From contig JAKSZT010054458.1 of the NCBI GenBank assembly GCA_026826555.1, forward strand, positions 5,053,020 through 5,117,019: a stretch of DNA of 64,000 nucleotides, in the 5' to 3' direction. The stretch comes from Tolypeutes matacus. Lineage: Eukaryota; Chordata; Mammalia; Cingulata; Chlamyphoridae. This document shows positions 47,345 to 57,615 of this stretch, piece after piece. A program made the position numbers and the translations under genes. Under the pieces are notes generated by a model. The model worked only from the letters and a program-made list of their open reading frames with translations. It did not search any database and had not been told where the DNA came from. Every line of letters starts with the position of its first letter. Position 1 is the first letter of the stretch.

Positions 47345-47965
47345 TGTCAATTTGCCAGGGCTGCTATGACAAATTCCATACACCAGTTGGCTTAACAACA
47401 GGAATTTATTGTCTCACAGGCTCAAAGGCTGGAAGTCCAAAATTAAGACATCAGTAAGGCCATGCTTTCTCCCTGAAGCCTCCTAGCATTCGGGTGCTGG
47501 CTTGCAGCAATCCTTGGTGTTCCCTGGTGTGCATACTGGCCTCCCTTCACATGGAGATCTTCTGCTTTTCACTGACTTCTGGCTTCTTGCTGTAGCTTTG
47601 TCTTTATAAAGCTTCCAGTGATATGGATTAAGACCAACTCTGATTCAGTTATCAATACCTAAATAGGATCCTATTAAGAAAAGATGGGAGTAGATGTGGC
47701 TCCAGTGGTTGAGCGCCTGCTTCCCACATGGGAGGTCCTAGGTTTGATTCCTGGTGCCTCCTTAAAAAACAGAAAAACAAATGAAAATACAAATCAAGGG
47801 AGTCAATGTGGCTCAGTGGTTAAGCACTGGCTTCCACATATGAGGTCCTAGGTTCAATTCCCGGTCCTGGTAACTAAAAAAAAAAATGTTCACACCCTGA
47901 CTTACCTTAACATATATAAAGATACTGTTCACAAATGGGTACATGCCCACAGAAACACAGATTTT
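47345..47965 (-). mobile_element. MaLR-type LTR carrying a nested SINE dimer
   Basis: The plus strand reads as a reversed MLT1-like LTR: TGTCAATTTGCCAGGGCTGC at the start, 'CAACAGGAATTTATTG', 'GCTGGAAGTCCAAAATTAAG', then after the SINEs 'AAAGATACTGTTCACAAATG'. The SINE pair at 47686-47888 is inserted inside it. The right end is approximate. Confidence 0.75.
47686..47888 (+). mobile_element. tRNA-derived SINE heterodimer
   Basis: The first unit (GGGAGTAGATGTGGCTCCAG, CACATGGGAGGTCCTAGG) and the second unit (GTCAATGTGGCTCAGTGG, CATATGAGGTCCTAGG) are joined by an A-rich linker and end in an A11 run. The two heads differ in sequence, so this is a heterodimer or two sequential insertions into the same tail. 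Confidence 0.85.
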
Positions 47966-48189
47966 CTTTTGATGTGGTACATCAGTCAATCTACCCAAAG
48001 ACCTTATAAAAACATTTACATATCTAGATATCCATACCATCCTGTTTTCAGTAAGAGTGCTGGTTACATTTTTCATCTAATAATAATCCCTCCACTTGTG
48101 ATTTGAGCTGTTTCTATCCTAACTTATCATTTCTTTCTTCTGTCTCATAAAATATAAACTTTCCATCTCACTCCAATCTTTCCCATTGA

Positions 48190-49590
48190 CTTTCCTTTGT
48201 ACAACTTTTTTTAAAAAGTGAAGTAAAACATTAATAATAAAAGTACACAAAGCATAAACATACAGCTTGATTAATTATCACAAAGAGAACCAAATTATCA
48301 CTACCTAGTTAGGAAATAATTTATTGGTAGCAGCCAAGAATTTCTACTGTGCCCCATAGCGTATATCATATCTCCTGCCAAAAGTAACCATCATCCTGAC
48401 ATTCTAAACCAAGTTAGGTTTTGCCTGTTTTTTTGTTAACTTGTTATAAACACAATCATACAGTATAGATTTTTTTGTGTTAGCTTCTTCTGTTCAACAT
48501 TACATTTCCGAGATCCATGCATGTTGTATTAAGATTTTATAATTCTGATGTTTTATATTGTTTTACAGTATAAATTCTATCACTGAACCACAATTTATAT
48601 ATTCTACTATAGGAGTGTTTCTAGTTTAGAGCTTTCATGAATAATATTATTATTAATATTATTGTTAATGTCTTCTGTTCAGTGGGCACAGATTTCTATT
48701 GTGTTTATTCTGAAGACTTAAGGTGATTATACACACGATACTATGTATGCCAAAATGCACACATACACACATATATATATACATCTATATACACACATAT
48801 AAATACACTCATATTTATGTATGTTGGATGTAGGTGTCAAATAATTAAAAATTGTATCAAAACATTTTCCAGTAGAGTTACACTAATTTATTCTATCAGC
48901 CGAATATGAGTATTTCTATTTAACTACTTTTTTGTGAATATTTGGTCCTGTCTAGAATTGTTATCTATTGGATGTACTGTGATGTTTCATAATGGATTGA
49001 CATTTCAGTTCTCTAATTGCTAACATTGGGCACTTTTTTATGGTGATTACCCATGTGAACAGTTTATTTTATAAGTGGATTTTCAAGTGTCTTATACATG
49101 TTTCTATTTGACTCTTTTTTGTTGTTGTTGATTACTCTCTATTCCAGAATGATCTTATTTTATATTCTGTAAGATACTGCGTTGCTTTTTAGATCCACAG
49201 TTAACATGGATTTGATTTTTTAATGCTGTGAGTTAAGAAGTAAGCCTGTGTTTAATTTGTTTTTGTTTTCCATATAGACTTACAGCCACTAGTACATCAT
49301 TTGTTGAATAGACCACCATTTCATCATTTACTTACTCACTGAAATAGACAGTCCCATTTGACTTAAGTTGAGATATATGCACAGATCTTACTGTGGACAC
49401 TCAAATCAACCTCTTTATTTCATGTGACTATTCTTGCAAAAATGCAACACTGTCTGAATTGTTATATCTTATAAAGTTTAATATTAAACAGAAAGAACAT
49501 ATCTGACAAATTATTCCTATTCAAGATTTACTTGTTTATATTTTTTCTCTCTAATTAATGCTCTTAGAATAATCTTACTCTATGTACATG
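48190..49590 (-). mobile_element. Old L1 (L1ME/L1MC-type) 3' part
   Basis: Plus-strand signature of a reversed old L1: 'ACACAATCATACAGTATAG', 'CCATGCATGTTGTATTAAG', 'CATGAATAATATTATTATT', then ORF2 C-terminal scraps ('GACTTACAGCCACTAGTAC'). It includes a CA/TA dinucleotide stretch at 48752-48820. Very diverged. Confidence 0.65.
48752..48820. repeat. CA/TA dinucleotide-rich microsatellite
   Basis: Alternating ACACAC and ATATAT blocks lie within the old L1. Confidence 0.8.
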
Positions 49591-50631
49591 TTAGTATTCC
49601 ATTGAACCAGTGGATCGCATTTAATTTTTCTGCTGTCAGTGGACATTTTTTTTTTCTTATTTTTTTCCTTTTATTCACAATTGACAACTTCCACCCACAA
49701 TATTGGGATCAATACCATTGGCTAATTACTGTACCTTTTTTTTTAATCTGCTCACTCATAATCATTCTTTTCATTGTTTTATAGGCCTGTGGTCATCAAC
49801 TACCCATAATTTATTTCCTTTTTTTTTCCTTCCTTCCTTATTAAAATTGTTAGATTAGAAAATTCCCATTCTAATGTTATTAGATTATCCCAAATAATAG
49901 ACACTCTCCTCAATCATATTTACTATTGAATTTGCCATCCATAACCAGACCCACATGATAAAAACCTCTGAGCAATTCTGGTTTTATCAATCAAGTCCGT
50001 AGGGAATTACAGCTAATATTATTTCCCCTTGCACCAACATAGACATGATCTTGAGTCGAACTGTGACATTGCTAGTATACTTCTCCCAGGCAGAAAACAA
50101 AAACAAAAACACCTACAAAACAATAGATTATACTCTATACAATCTATTGAACAAAGGCTATGTAATTCTAAATTTAAATTCAAACTTCATAAGGTGATGA
50201 GCCAAAGTGTTGCCATTTGGAAGACACATATAAAGATCCAAATCTGTAACCCATAAAATATAAGGTATTGATCACCACTTCCTGTCTTAACTTCTTTTTC
50301 TCCTGTATCTCTATGTGTCCCTAATGGCTGCTACTTCCTTTGTAGGCAGGATTCCTGACCCTGTTTGCATCAGACTAACACCTCATGCACTTATAAATAA
50401 TATTCCTAGCCTTGTCTACACACAGAGATGCTAATTCTATAAATCATCAAGGCTGGAAATTTTAACCCAGATACTAGTTCCAAAATAAAACCACCCTTTG
50501 TTCAGTCAATCTACATAGGGGAGTTAATGACTCATGTTTATTCAAACAAGCAATGATGGGGATCATAAAAACAGAAAAGGTTGTAAGACATTGATTACTA
50601 ACTTTGGCAAGTTAGTAATTCTGGTCTGAAT
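49591..50631. other. No gene seen
   Basis: Two short open frames (49602-49784, T-run-rich and hydrophobic by composition; 50029-50256) lack start or splice context. The segment has T-runs at 49648, 49737 and 49820. No repeat family is recognised. Confidence 0.35.
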
Positions 50632-51365
50632 CAGGCGTTCTTAACCTTTTTTGTTTTATGGACCCCTTTGTCAGTCAGATGAAAACTACAGACCCCTTTT
50701 CTGAATGTAGCAGCAGGTAGTTTTATGACACTCAACATCAGCGTGTCTTTAAATTAAATTTTAAGATTATTCAAAATTATGTTTTACAACTTTCCCATAT
50801 TTTCGATATCTGATAACCTAATATGGTTCAACATCTGTTTAAATGGTCATTTTCAGAAAACAGTTAGAAATTCGAGTTTTCCAAGGCATCATATAACCAA
50901 CTCTGCCATCCTTATCAACCTTTTTGCAGGAAGTTATCCACTGCACTCAAAACATGGAACATAAAAAAAAATCATACTAAGGCCACACTATATTGTATAT
51001 TATTTAATAAACATATCACACCCACACCAACATGTCTACACGAGGATAATGTTTTTAAATGCATAAAATAAAATTGCAAAGGAAATCAGTTACATATGTT
51101 GAAATACATTTACTAAAATAAAAAATATGATAAAATATTATAAATACCTGCTTCTTTCTTAACATATTAAATAATAATCTGATACATCAAAAATATAGGA
51201 AAGTTAAAGTTAAATTTTATTGTTTAAAGACATGTCAGTGTGTGACTGTTGTTGTCTTCTTGAATAAGAAGACTGTGATGTAGTATTTGACAAGGCAACA
51301 TGCATATCATGTTGGACATCTAATCAAGTTGATATTTTTCAATTCAAGCTCATGGACTTCTTGAT
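50632..51365. mobile_element. hAT-type non-autonomous element, long copy, with nested insert
   Basis: It starts CAGGCGTTCTTAACC and continues as in the copies at 10806 and 16105 (GTTTTATGGACCCCTTTG). Internal sequence 'GGCCACACTATATTGTATATT' to 'AATGTTTTTAAATGC' aligns with 10880-10950, and the right side ends 'CAATTCAAGCTCATGGAC'. The right inverted repeat has decayed and no duplication was identified. The stretch 50701-50972 is extra relative to the other copies. Confidence 0.7.
50701..50972 (+). mobile_element. Poly(A)-ended insert of unknown origin inside the hAT element
   Basis: This is absent from the related element at 10806 at the equivalent point (between the left 'GACCCCTT' and 'ACTAAG' phrases). 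It ends in an A9 run, as expected of an L1-mobilised cDNA. A 61-codon frame (50779-50964) and a 17-codon frame ending at 50754 show no recognisable domain. It could be the 3' end of a processed pseudogene. Confidence 0.5.
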
Positions 51366-52472
51366 ATCATATTAGAATAAACATAAGCATATACCACCTA
51401 AGAATAAACACAACAATATAAATGCAAGACTACTATCTTGAAACTTATAAAACATTACTAAGTGAAATTTAAGTAAAAATAAATGAAGAACTGTATTTGT
51501 CTATATTGAAATCTTACTAATATTAACATGTCCATTCCCCTTAATTATACTACAAATTGATTTCAACTGCAATGAAAATCACATTAGGTGTCTTTTTCAC
51601 ATTAGGTTTTATAAGAAATTAAAAATTTAATAGTAAAATATTTATGTGTAAATTTTACAAAAGACCTTGAATAATCAAACACTTTTGGAAAAGAACAGAG
51701 TGAAAGGACTCACATTAAATGATTTCAAGACTTACTATAATGCTTCATTATTCAAGAGAGTATTCTATGGACATAATGATTGACAACTAAATGAATGAAG
51801 CATCTGTACATAGGTTCACATTTATACTTTATATTTTTAAAAGGTGATGAACAATTAAATACAAAACAGATATCTTTACAACAAAGCTGGTACAACTAGC
51901 TGAATTTATGGAAATAAAATTAACTTCAAATCTTCTGTGACTTCATCATACCATATGCAAATATTAATTTGAGATAGATCATAGACCTAAGCATAAAAAC
52001 TGAGATTATAAAGCACAGAGGAGAATAATCTTGTGTTCTTGGTGAGGCAATGGTACTCTAGAGAAAACAAAGAAAAATATCATACCAGTAAAAGTGAAAA
52101 CTTATATAAAATGGACTTCTGCTCATCAAGAAAAAAACATTGAGAAAAATGAAAAGGCAAGCCACAGATGAAAGCAATTATTCACAATATAAATGTATAT
52201 TCACATAAGATTTGTTCCTAGAATATAGTAAGAAATCAAACTACCTATGATAAAATGTCCGACATTCCCTGAAATTGACACGAATCTTGGATATTTCACA
52301 AAAGATGTAAAATGTGCACTAAAAAGTAACTGAACATCATCATTTATTAGGAAAATGAAAATATAAACTGCAGTGATACACCATTGCACAGCCACTAGAC
52401 TTCCTAAAAAATAACAAAAACAAAAAGTATGAAAAACACCAAATCACCAAATGTTGTTCATATTGAGAAAAA
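51366..52472 (+). mobile_element. Old L1 (L1M-type) ORF2 fragment
   Basis: Degenerate ORF2 sequence in order: 'GATTTCAAGACTTACTATAATGC', 'GATCATAGACCTAAGCATAAA', 'ATGGACTTCTGCTCATC', 'AAAAGGCAAGCCACAGATG'. It is broken by numerous stops and indels and stops at the ERV cluster. Confidence 0.65.
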
Positions 52473-53640
52473 TGGGGGTTCTTTGCTGCCTGATGCACTT
52501 CAAAGTCCAATTCCTGAGACACCTGGGTTTCAAAGGAGGAGTTTATTGCCAGCACATAGGTCAGAAACCTAATGACCTAAAATCTACCCCCTGAACTGCA
52601 GTAATTTTGATAGTTGTATAGTATCCAGGTTTAGCAGGATTTTGCAAATGAGTAATTGGGATGGGGCTGGCTCATTTTCCTTCTTTAATGTACATTAAGG
52701 GGAATGTATTAGTCAGCCAGGCAGGTGCTGATGCAGAGTACCAGAACTCTGTTGGCTTTTTTAAAGGGTATTTATTTGGGGTAGAAGTTTATAGTCAAAA
52801 GGCTCCAAAGAGTCCAACGCAAGGTATTACAAGAGGTACCCTCTCAAAATCATTGGCCATGGGTTGGAGCAAGATGGCTGCCAGTATCTAAAATGGTTAA
52901 GCCTTCCTCTTAAGGCTCCATGGTCCCAGCTTCTGGTCTCAACTGTAGGGTGGTATAAAGCTCATCTCTTTCACTGGGGTTTGTTTCTCTCCCAGCACTG
53001 CTGCTCTGTTCTCTACACAAGGTCAGCTATAGACTCTCAGGCTTTCTCTCTTCCTGGGGTCTCTGCTGTGGCTATGGAGACATCTCTTACTGTGTATCTA
53101 TTTCTGTGTTCTCTTTCTCTGTATTTACTTCCCAGGGCTCCAGCATCAAAAATCAAACTCTCTCCTCTGCCATGTCATTTTCTTTGTGAGTCACCACCCA
53201 CCAAGGGGCAGAGACTCAACCTCCTACTGGCATGGTTGAATCAAAGCCCTAATCATATTTTAATCAAGTAAAAGTGAAACCTCTGAATATAATACAATCT
53301 AATGCACTCAGAGGAACAAACCAGTCCACAACATAATCTAATATCTATTTTTGGAATTGATAAATGAAATCAAACTGTTATAGGGAATAAGATTTTAATG
53401 TTGTAAAAGAGGATGTGGGCAGGTACAAAATAGGGTGTGAGTCACAAGGTCTTTACAATCACAAGGTAAAGGTTTTATAGTTTTACAATCATTATCAGAG
53501 ATCAAAGCATCTGCCTTCTAGTTCAGCAAGTTTCAGTAATATCAGGTATTTACTATTAGCTATTCTATAATATGTCAGAAACTAAAAAGTCTTCTATATA
53601 ATGATCCAGTAATTATAATCATTTATTAATTCTTAACCCT
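52473..53640 (-). mobile_element. ERV LTR, split by a later LTR
   Basis: The left part 52473-52704 ('CAAAGGAGGAGTTTATTGCC', 'TAATTGGGATGGGGCTGG', 'CCTTCTTTAATGTACATTAAG') and the right part from 53388 ('AGGATGTGGGCAGGTAC') flank the LTR at 52705-53382. A homologous LTR lies at 53800-54790. The TTTATT near 52539 is an AATAAA on the minus strand, giving the orientation. The right boundary is approximate. Confidence 0.55.
52705..53382 (-). mobile_element. ERVL/MaLR-type solo LTR, inserted in another LTR
   Basis: Third copy of the family at 6387 and 22390. It starts TGTATTAGTCAGCCAGGC and ends AATCAAACTGTTATA, with an exact 5-bp duplication GGGAA (52700-52704 and 53383-53387). Two open frames (52661-52891 and 52864-53271, plus) read antisense through it and are not genes. 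Confidence 0.9.
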
Positions 53641-53799
53641 TGGTTACAATGTGGATATGCATCAATTGGAAACCTTTTATTTTTATTTTTTTAAATCTGA
53701 GAGCTAAAATGTGGCTAACATTCCAGAAAATAGTTTAATAATATCCCCAAAATTTAAAACACAGATACTTTTGCTTTTTTATCTAGGTCATCCTTGATA

Positions 53800-54790
53800 A
53801 CAAGCAAAAGCAGGTTCTTCCCTTCCCCCATTTGTGTTTAAAGCCAATTCTAGTGACACCGGCATTTCAAAGAGAGAAAGATTTTTATTGATTGTATAAA
53901 CAATAGAAAACAGCAGCCTTCTGGCTAAAAATAGCTTACCTGATATGCAGAAATTATAATATTTTATTACATTGGGGTGCTAATGAATAATTGGGGTGGA
54001 GCTGAATACAGGTTCCTTCTTTAATAAACATTAAGGGGCTGAATATGATGGGTGGGAGTGGGGAAGTGTTATTGTTAGGCTATTGTGTCAACTCAGCCAG
54101 GTAATTGTGCCTAATTGTTTGGTCCAGCAAGCCCTGGGCTAATTGTAATACAAGGACATTTATGGACTTTAGTCATCAGTGAGTTTACTGCATAGATGGC
54201 TGATTATATATACAAAGAACCAGGGAGATTCCAGTCAGCAATGAGTGACATTTTATCCAATCAGTTGAATGCCTTAAAAGGGGAAGTGATTTCAGCATTC
54301 AGAGAGAATTTCCCAGCTCATCTTTGGAAAGCCAGTGTCTCCTGGGAGCTCATCAAGGACCTACATTGGATTCCCTGATTTGCAGCCTGCCTTAGGCATC
54401 TGGGCTTGTACATGCCCATGATCACACGAGAGAATTTTATACAATCTCATACTATTCACAGATATCTCCTGTTGATTCTGTTTCCTTAGAGAACCCTGAC
54501 TAATACAGATAGCAAACCAGGGTCAGTCACAAGGATTTGGGATAGGGGTAACAGAACAAAGGTCAGTTAGAAGATGTTTCATATGGATATTCACCAGTAG
54601 TGGGTGGGGTGGTTACCATTTCAAAGAAGGGTCCCTTCTGATGGCCAGTCAATGTTCAAAGTGGGCCATTTTACTTCTCATACGGTTCAGAGGGTGCAGG
54701 TTCACCTGGGAGCCATAATCTCCATAAAAGCCCTTCTTAAAATTCTTAAACATTCAGTCTAAGACCGTGAGTTTTGACTGTGATGAGCCC
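53800..54790 (-). mobile_element. ERV LTR, second copy, also split by a later LTR
   Basis: The part at 53800-54066 matches 52473-52704 in order ('GGCATTTCAAAGAGAGAAAG', 'AATAATTGGGGTGGAGC', 'CCTTCTTTAATAAACATTAAG'). It is interrupted at 54067-54507 and continues with U3-like sequence. With the first copy it may be a former LTR pair or two independent insertions. Confidence 0.55.
54067..54507 (+). mobile_element. ERVL-type solo LTR (MLT2-like)
   Basis: It starts TGTTATTGTTAGGCTATTG and ends CCCTGACTAATACA, with 'TGTGTCAACTCAGCCAGG', 'CCAATCAGTTGAATGCC' and 'TTGATTCTGTTTCCTTAG' in the expected order. The relatives are at 60529 (plus) and 1587 (minus). Flanks GGAAG and GATAG agree only in part. 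The 60-codon frame 54196-54378 inside it is not a gene. Confidence 0.85.
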
Positions 54791-54794
54791 ATCC

Positions 54795-55642
54795 TGTCCA
54801 TGTCTCTCACTAGAACTTTAGCTCATCTTAGCTAAGGCACCCAGGCAGAGTTTGGATTGGCCTTTATGCCATATGACGTAGCTGCGGAAAACAGGTTAGG
54901 GCCCACTTGGACTCCGTAGCACAGGCCGTGGAGTCTCAGACTGGCATAACAGAGGCAAGCCTCTGTCATCCTTACTCACACACAATCACTCAGAAGTTAC
55001 ACAGTCCCTCCCACAGAGGTTAACAATGATAAGCCCACACCCTGAGTCAGTGGTGCAAGACAGACAAAGGAAGGGGTTGCCTCTTCAGAGGCTACTCAGA
55101 TGCCTGACTGTCCATGTCTCTTGTGAGAACTTCAGCTTGTCTTAGCTAAAGCGCCTGGGCAGAGTTTTGGTTGGCTGTTATGCCGTATGACGTAGCTGCA
55201 GAAAACAGGTTAGGGCCTACTCAGACTCCATAGCACAGGCCGTGGAGTCACAGACTGGAATAACAGAGGCAAGCCTCTGTCATCCTCACTCACACACACA
55301 ATCACTCAGAGATTATGCAGTCCCTCCCACAGGGTCTGCCCTATTCTGGGATCTCGATATTCATGACTTCAGGAGATGATCAGTCTGCCCTTCCATCTGG
55401 AGACAGGTCTGACTGAGGACTTGGTACCCGGGGCCTTACCTTTCCGGAGACTTCTGGCATTTTTTAGTCTGCCTCCCCACTGAGTCGGGCTGGGGTGTTG
55501 GGAGGGCTCAGAAGGAGGTCCCATTAAGAGGATGTGTGGCGCTCATCTCATTTGCTCAGAGATCACCGTCAGCTGCGCCCATCAGCCCCAATCCAGAGGC
55601 ACAATGGGCCTGCTCAGTTGGGTTTCCCAGTCAGGGAACCAA
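54795..55642 (-). mobile_element. ERV 5' leader with 314-bp tandem duplication
   Basis: This lies immediately downstream (minus strand) of the LTR and primer site at 55624-56053. Two copies of the same segment begin at 54795 and 55109 (TGTCCATGTCTC) and run in parallel through 'TATGACGTAGCTGC' and 'CAGGCCGTGGAGTC' to 'CAGTCCCTCCCACAG' (55016 and 55332). No gag frame is visible. The region is more GC-rich than its flanks. Confidence 0.65.
55624..55641 (-). promoter_or_regulatory. Retroviral primer-binding site, tRNA-Glu type
   Basis: The plus strand reads TTCCCAGTCAGGGAACCA, equal to the 3' terminal 18 nt of mammalian tRNA-Glu including CCA except for one base (A for G). On the minus strand it is the site where that tRNA would prime reverse transcription. 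It is two bases from the LTR edge at 55644, the expected spacing. Confidence 0.8.
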
Positions 55643-55643
55643 A

Positions 55644-56053
55644 TGTTGCAGCAGACGAAATTCTATGATGAGAAACTCATCAGCACTCAGAGAGGTGGAG
55701 GAACATAGTTCTGTTACCTGTGGACTCAGAGAGATATCCAGTCCCCATATTCTGAGCCTTGAGTTTTGACTTTCATGGGTTTATATATTTATATATTCAC
55801 AGGCAAATTTCTAAGCAAGCAGGCAGGTGGGGTTTATAAAAGCAGAAGTGCAATTTTAGCTTATCGTCTTAAAGAAGAGGGCCTTAGAGAGGAGAGGAGT
55901 CATTATCTTCTTAAAATTGTGGATTCCAGGGAAAAGGGGAGGAGAAGTGCTTATCTTCCTAACACTGTGGATTCCAGGGAAAAGAGAAGGAGGAGTGCTT
56001 ATCTTCCTGAATTTGTGGATTCCAGTGAAAAGTTGAAGGGTAGGGCTACAGCA
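55644..56053 (-). mobile_element. Class I ERV 5' LTR (tRNA-Glu primed)
   Basis: The plus strand runs TGTTGCAGCAGACG to GGGCTACAGCA, so on the minus strand the LTR begins TGCTGTAGCCC and ends CTGCTGCAACA. It matches the solo LTR at 31316-31699 at both ends and inside. U3 contains 48-bp direct repeats. A TATAAA-like element is at about 55834 on the minus strand. The 113-codon frame 55766-56107 (+) is antisense and shows the repeat as VDSREK-containing 16-residue units; it is not a gene. Confidence 0.8.
55871..56040 (-). repeat. 48-bp direct repeats in LTR U3
   Basis: Units start at 55919, 55967 and 56015 (GTGGATTCCAG each time), exactly 48 bp apart, with a more diverged unit at 55871. They lie in U3 upstream of the promoter, where retroviral enhancer repeats are found. 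The related solo LTR at 31316 has one copy of the GGAATCCACA block. Confidence 0.85.
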
Positions 56054-56218
56054 CTTTCTTCTTCATTATCACTGAATTATAATAATTTTCTACTAGTTTT
56101 TCTCTGAATATTACTATGTTTCTATGTTCACATTATATTACAATAATTTACTATATTTGAAAGATTTTTAACTTTTATTCTAACAAAGTGTTCTGGATGA
56201 AAATTGTATTTTCTCTTT

Positions 56219-56315
56219 CTTTTTTTTTTTTTTTTTACCGGAAGGTCCTGGGGATCGAACCCGGGTCCCTCCATATGGGAGACGGACGCCCAACCAGTTG
56301 AGCCACATCTGACCG
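56219..56315 (-). mobile_element. tRNA-derived SINE monomer, young
   Basis: A long T-run (about 17) gives the A-tail on the minus strand. The head is nearly consensus: plus strand GGGGATCGAACCCGGGTCCC and GTTGAGCCACATCTGACC. Retained CpGs (ATCGAACCCGGG, GACGGACGCCC) suggest recent insertion. Confidence 0.95.
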
Positions 56316-56977
56316 TCATTTTTTATTAGGACATTGTCAACTCAATTTTTAACTCAGATTATTTAGTTATAATCTTTTCTTTGAATCACTATATCTCTAT
56401 CATTCTTCATATTGATATTGGATTATGTGAGTTCACTGACACTTTGATCCTATGCTTCAAATTCACTACTACAGAATGCTTCTTGAAAATCTGTGATGTG
56501 CTGTGGCTACTATCTCAGAATTCTAGAAGCAGAATTCTGCAAAAGAATAATGCAGGATCATAGCAATTTGGGGCAGAATAATAAATACATTTCCACCTTA
56601 TAAAAAGGAGCATTTCTTTTAATTTATTCTGAGTGCAAAAACACATTAGGATATATGCAATAGAAAACATTGTTGATTTAGTGATATGCATCTAAATGTC
56701 TATATAACAGTATATTTTTTATATTTATAGTGAAAATATTCCTTTCCCAATTGTATAACTTAAGCAAACTAAATAATAGTTAATGCAATTTGTATTTTGA
56801 ACTCAATAAATGGCTGAATAATTAAGAAATATAATTTTAATTGATAAGAGAAACAATCAAATAATAAAGCTAAGTTGCCCTTTGCAGAGTTGTCCTGGAA
56901 AACTAATATTTTGTTATGACAATTGTTTTTTAATAAAATGACTATTTAAAAATGTTATGCATGTTTTAAAACAGTAA
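56316..56977. other. No gene seen
   Basis: AT-rich unique-looking DNA. The 60-codon frame 56381-56563 has no recognisable feature. Confidence 0.4.
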
Positions 56978-57056
56978 CAATTAAGCCAGTGCATGCTTGA
57001 CCATACAGCTGGGCACCACTACCTGGCCAAATTGACACATGAAGGAAACAATCACA
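56978..57056 (-). mobile_element. ERVL-type LTR 5'-end fragment
   Basis: 'GCTGGGCACCACTACCTGG', then CCAAATTGACACATGAAGG and the terminus AACAATCACA, matches the 5' end (minus strand) of the LTR family at 1587, 54067 and 60529. Only about 80 bp remain. Confidence 0.65.
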
Positions 57057-57089
57057 CTACTCACCCAGGTAAGTTGCTATAGATATAAC

Positions 57090-57445
57090 TCATGTTTCTT
57101 TTATTTAAATTGTTTTTGAATAGTTTGAGACTAACAAAAGACTTAGCTTCCTTCAATGACAATATCTTACATTATGATAAAACATTGTCAAAATCAGGAT
57201 ATTGACATTGGTAGAATACTATTAAATCTGAAACAAACCTTATTCAGATTTAACCAGTTTTCTACATGGGAGTTGAGTTGAGGTTTTGTTTGTTTTTTTG
57301 TGTTTCAGGGAAAAAGATATTATACAACTATGAAATATTATCACATATGTAGACTTGAGTGATCATCACAATAATCAAGATACAAAACTATTTCTTCACT
57401 ACAAAGAAAACCTCTTTTGCTATCCCATAATTGTCACACACTTAT
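57090..57445 (-). mobile_element. Old L1 3' UTR fragment
   Basis: Reversed old-L1 phrases: 'TTACATTATGATAAAACATTG', 'ATTCAGATTTAACCAG', 'GATCATCACAATAATCAAG' and 'CATAATTGTCACACAC'. Very diverged. Confidence 0.5.
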
Positions 57446-57454
57446 CCAATTATT

Positions 57455-57615
57455 TTTGTTTAGTTTATTTATTAGAGATTTTGTATGTTTACAAAACATC
57501 GTGCATAAATTACAGGGTTCCCATATACCACCCCATTACAAACACCTAGGATTGGTGTGAAATATTTGTTAGAACTGGTGACAGCTCTATTTTATAATTG
57601 TACTATTTTTAACAG
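57455..57615 (-). mobile_element. Lineage L1 3'-end fragment
   Basis: The phrases 'TTACAAAACATCGTGCATAA', 'GGGTTCCCATATACCACCCC' and 'GGATTGGTGTGAAATATTTG' are those of the L1 3' termini at 33436 and 63041. It is 5'-truncated to about 160 bp. Confidence 0.75.

Noticed and set aside
49602..49784. Possible small membrane protein of 60 residues
   Set aside because: Its hydrophobicity follows from T-runs (TTT codons). There is no start context or conservation evidence.
52661..53271. Two plus-strand frames of 76 and 135 codons
   Set aside because: They read antisense through a solo LTR with exact target duplication. Similar fragments appear at the related LTRs at 6387 and 22390.
55766..56107. 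113-codon plus-strand frame with a 16-residue repeat
   Set aside because: It is antisense to the LTR U3. The protein repeat is simply the 48-bp DNA repeat translated.
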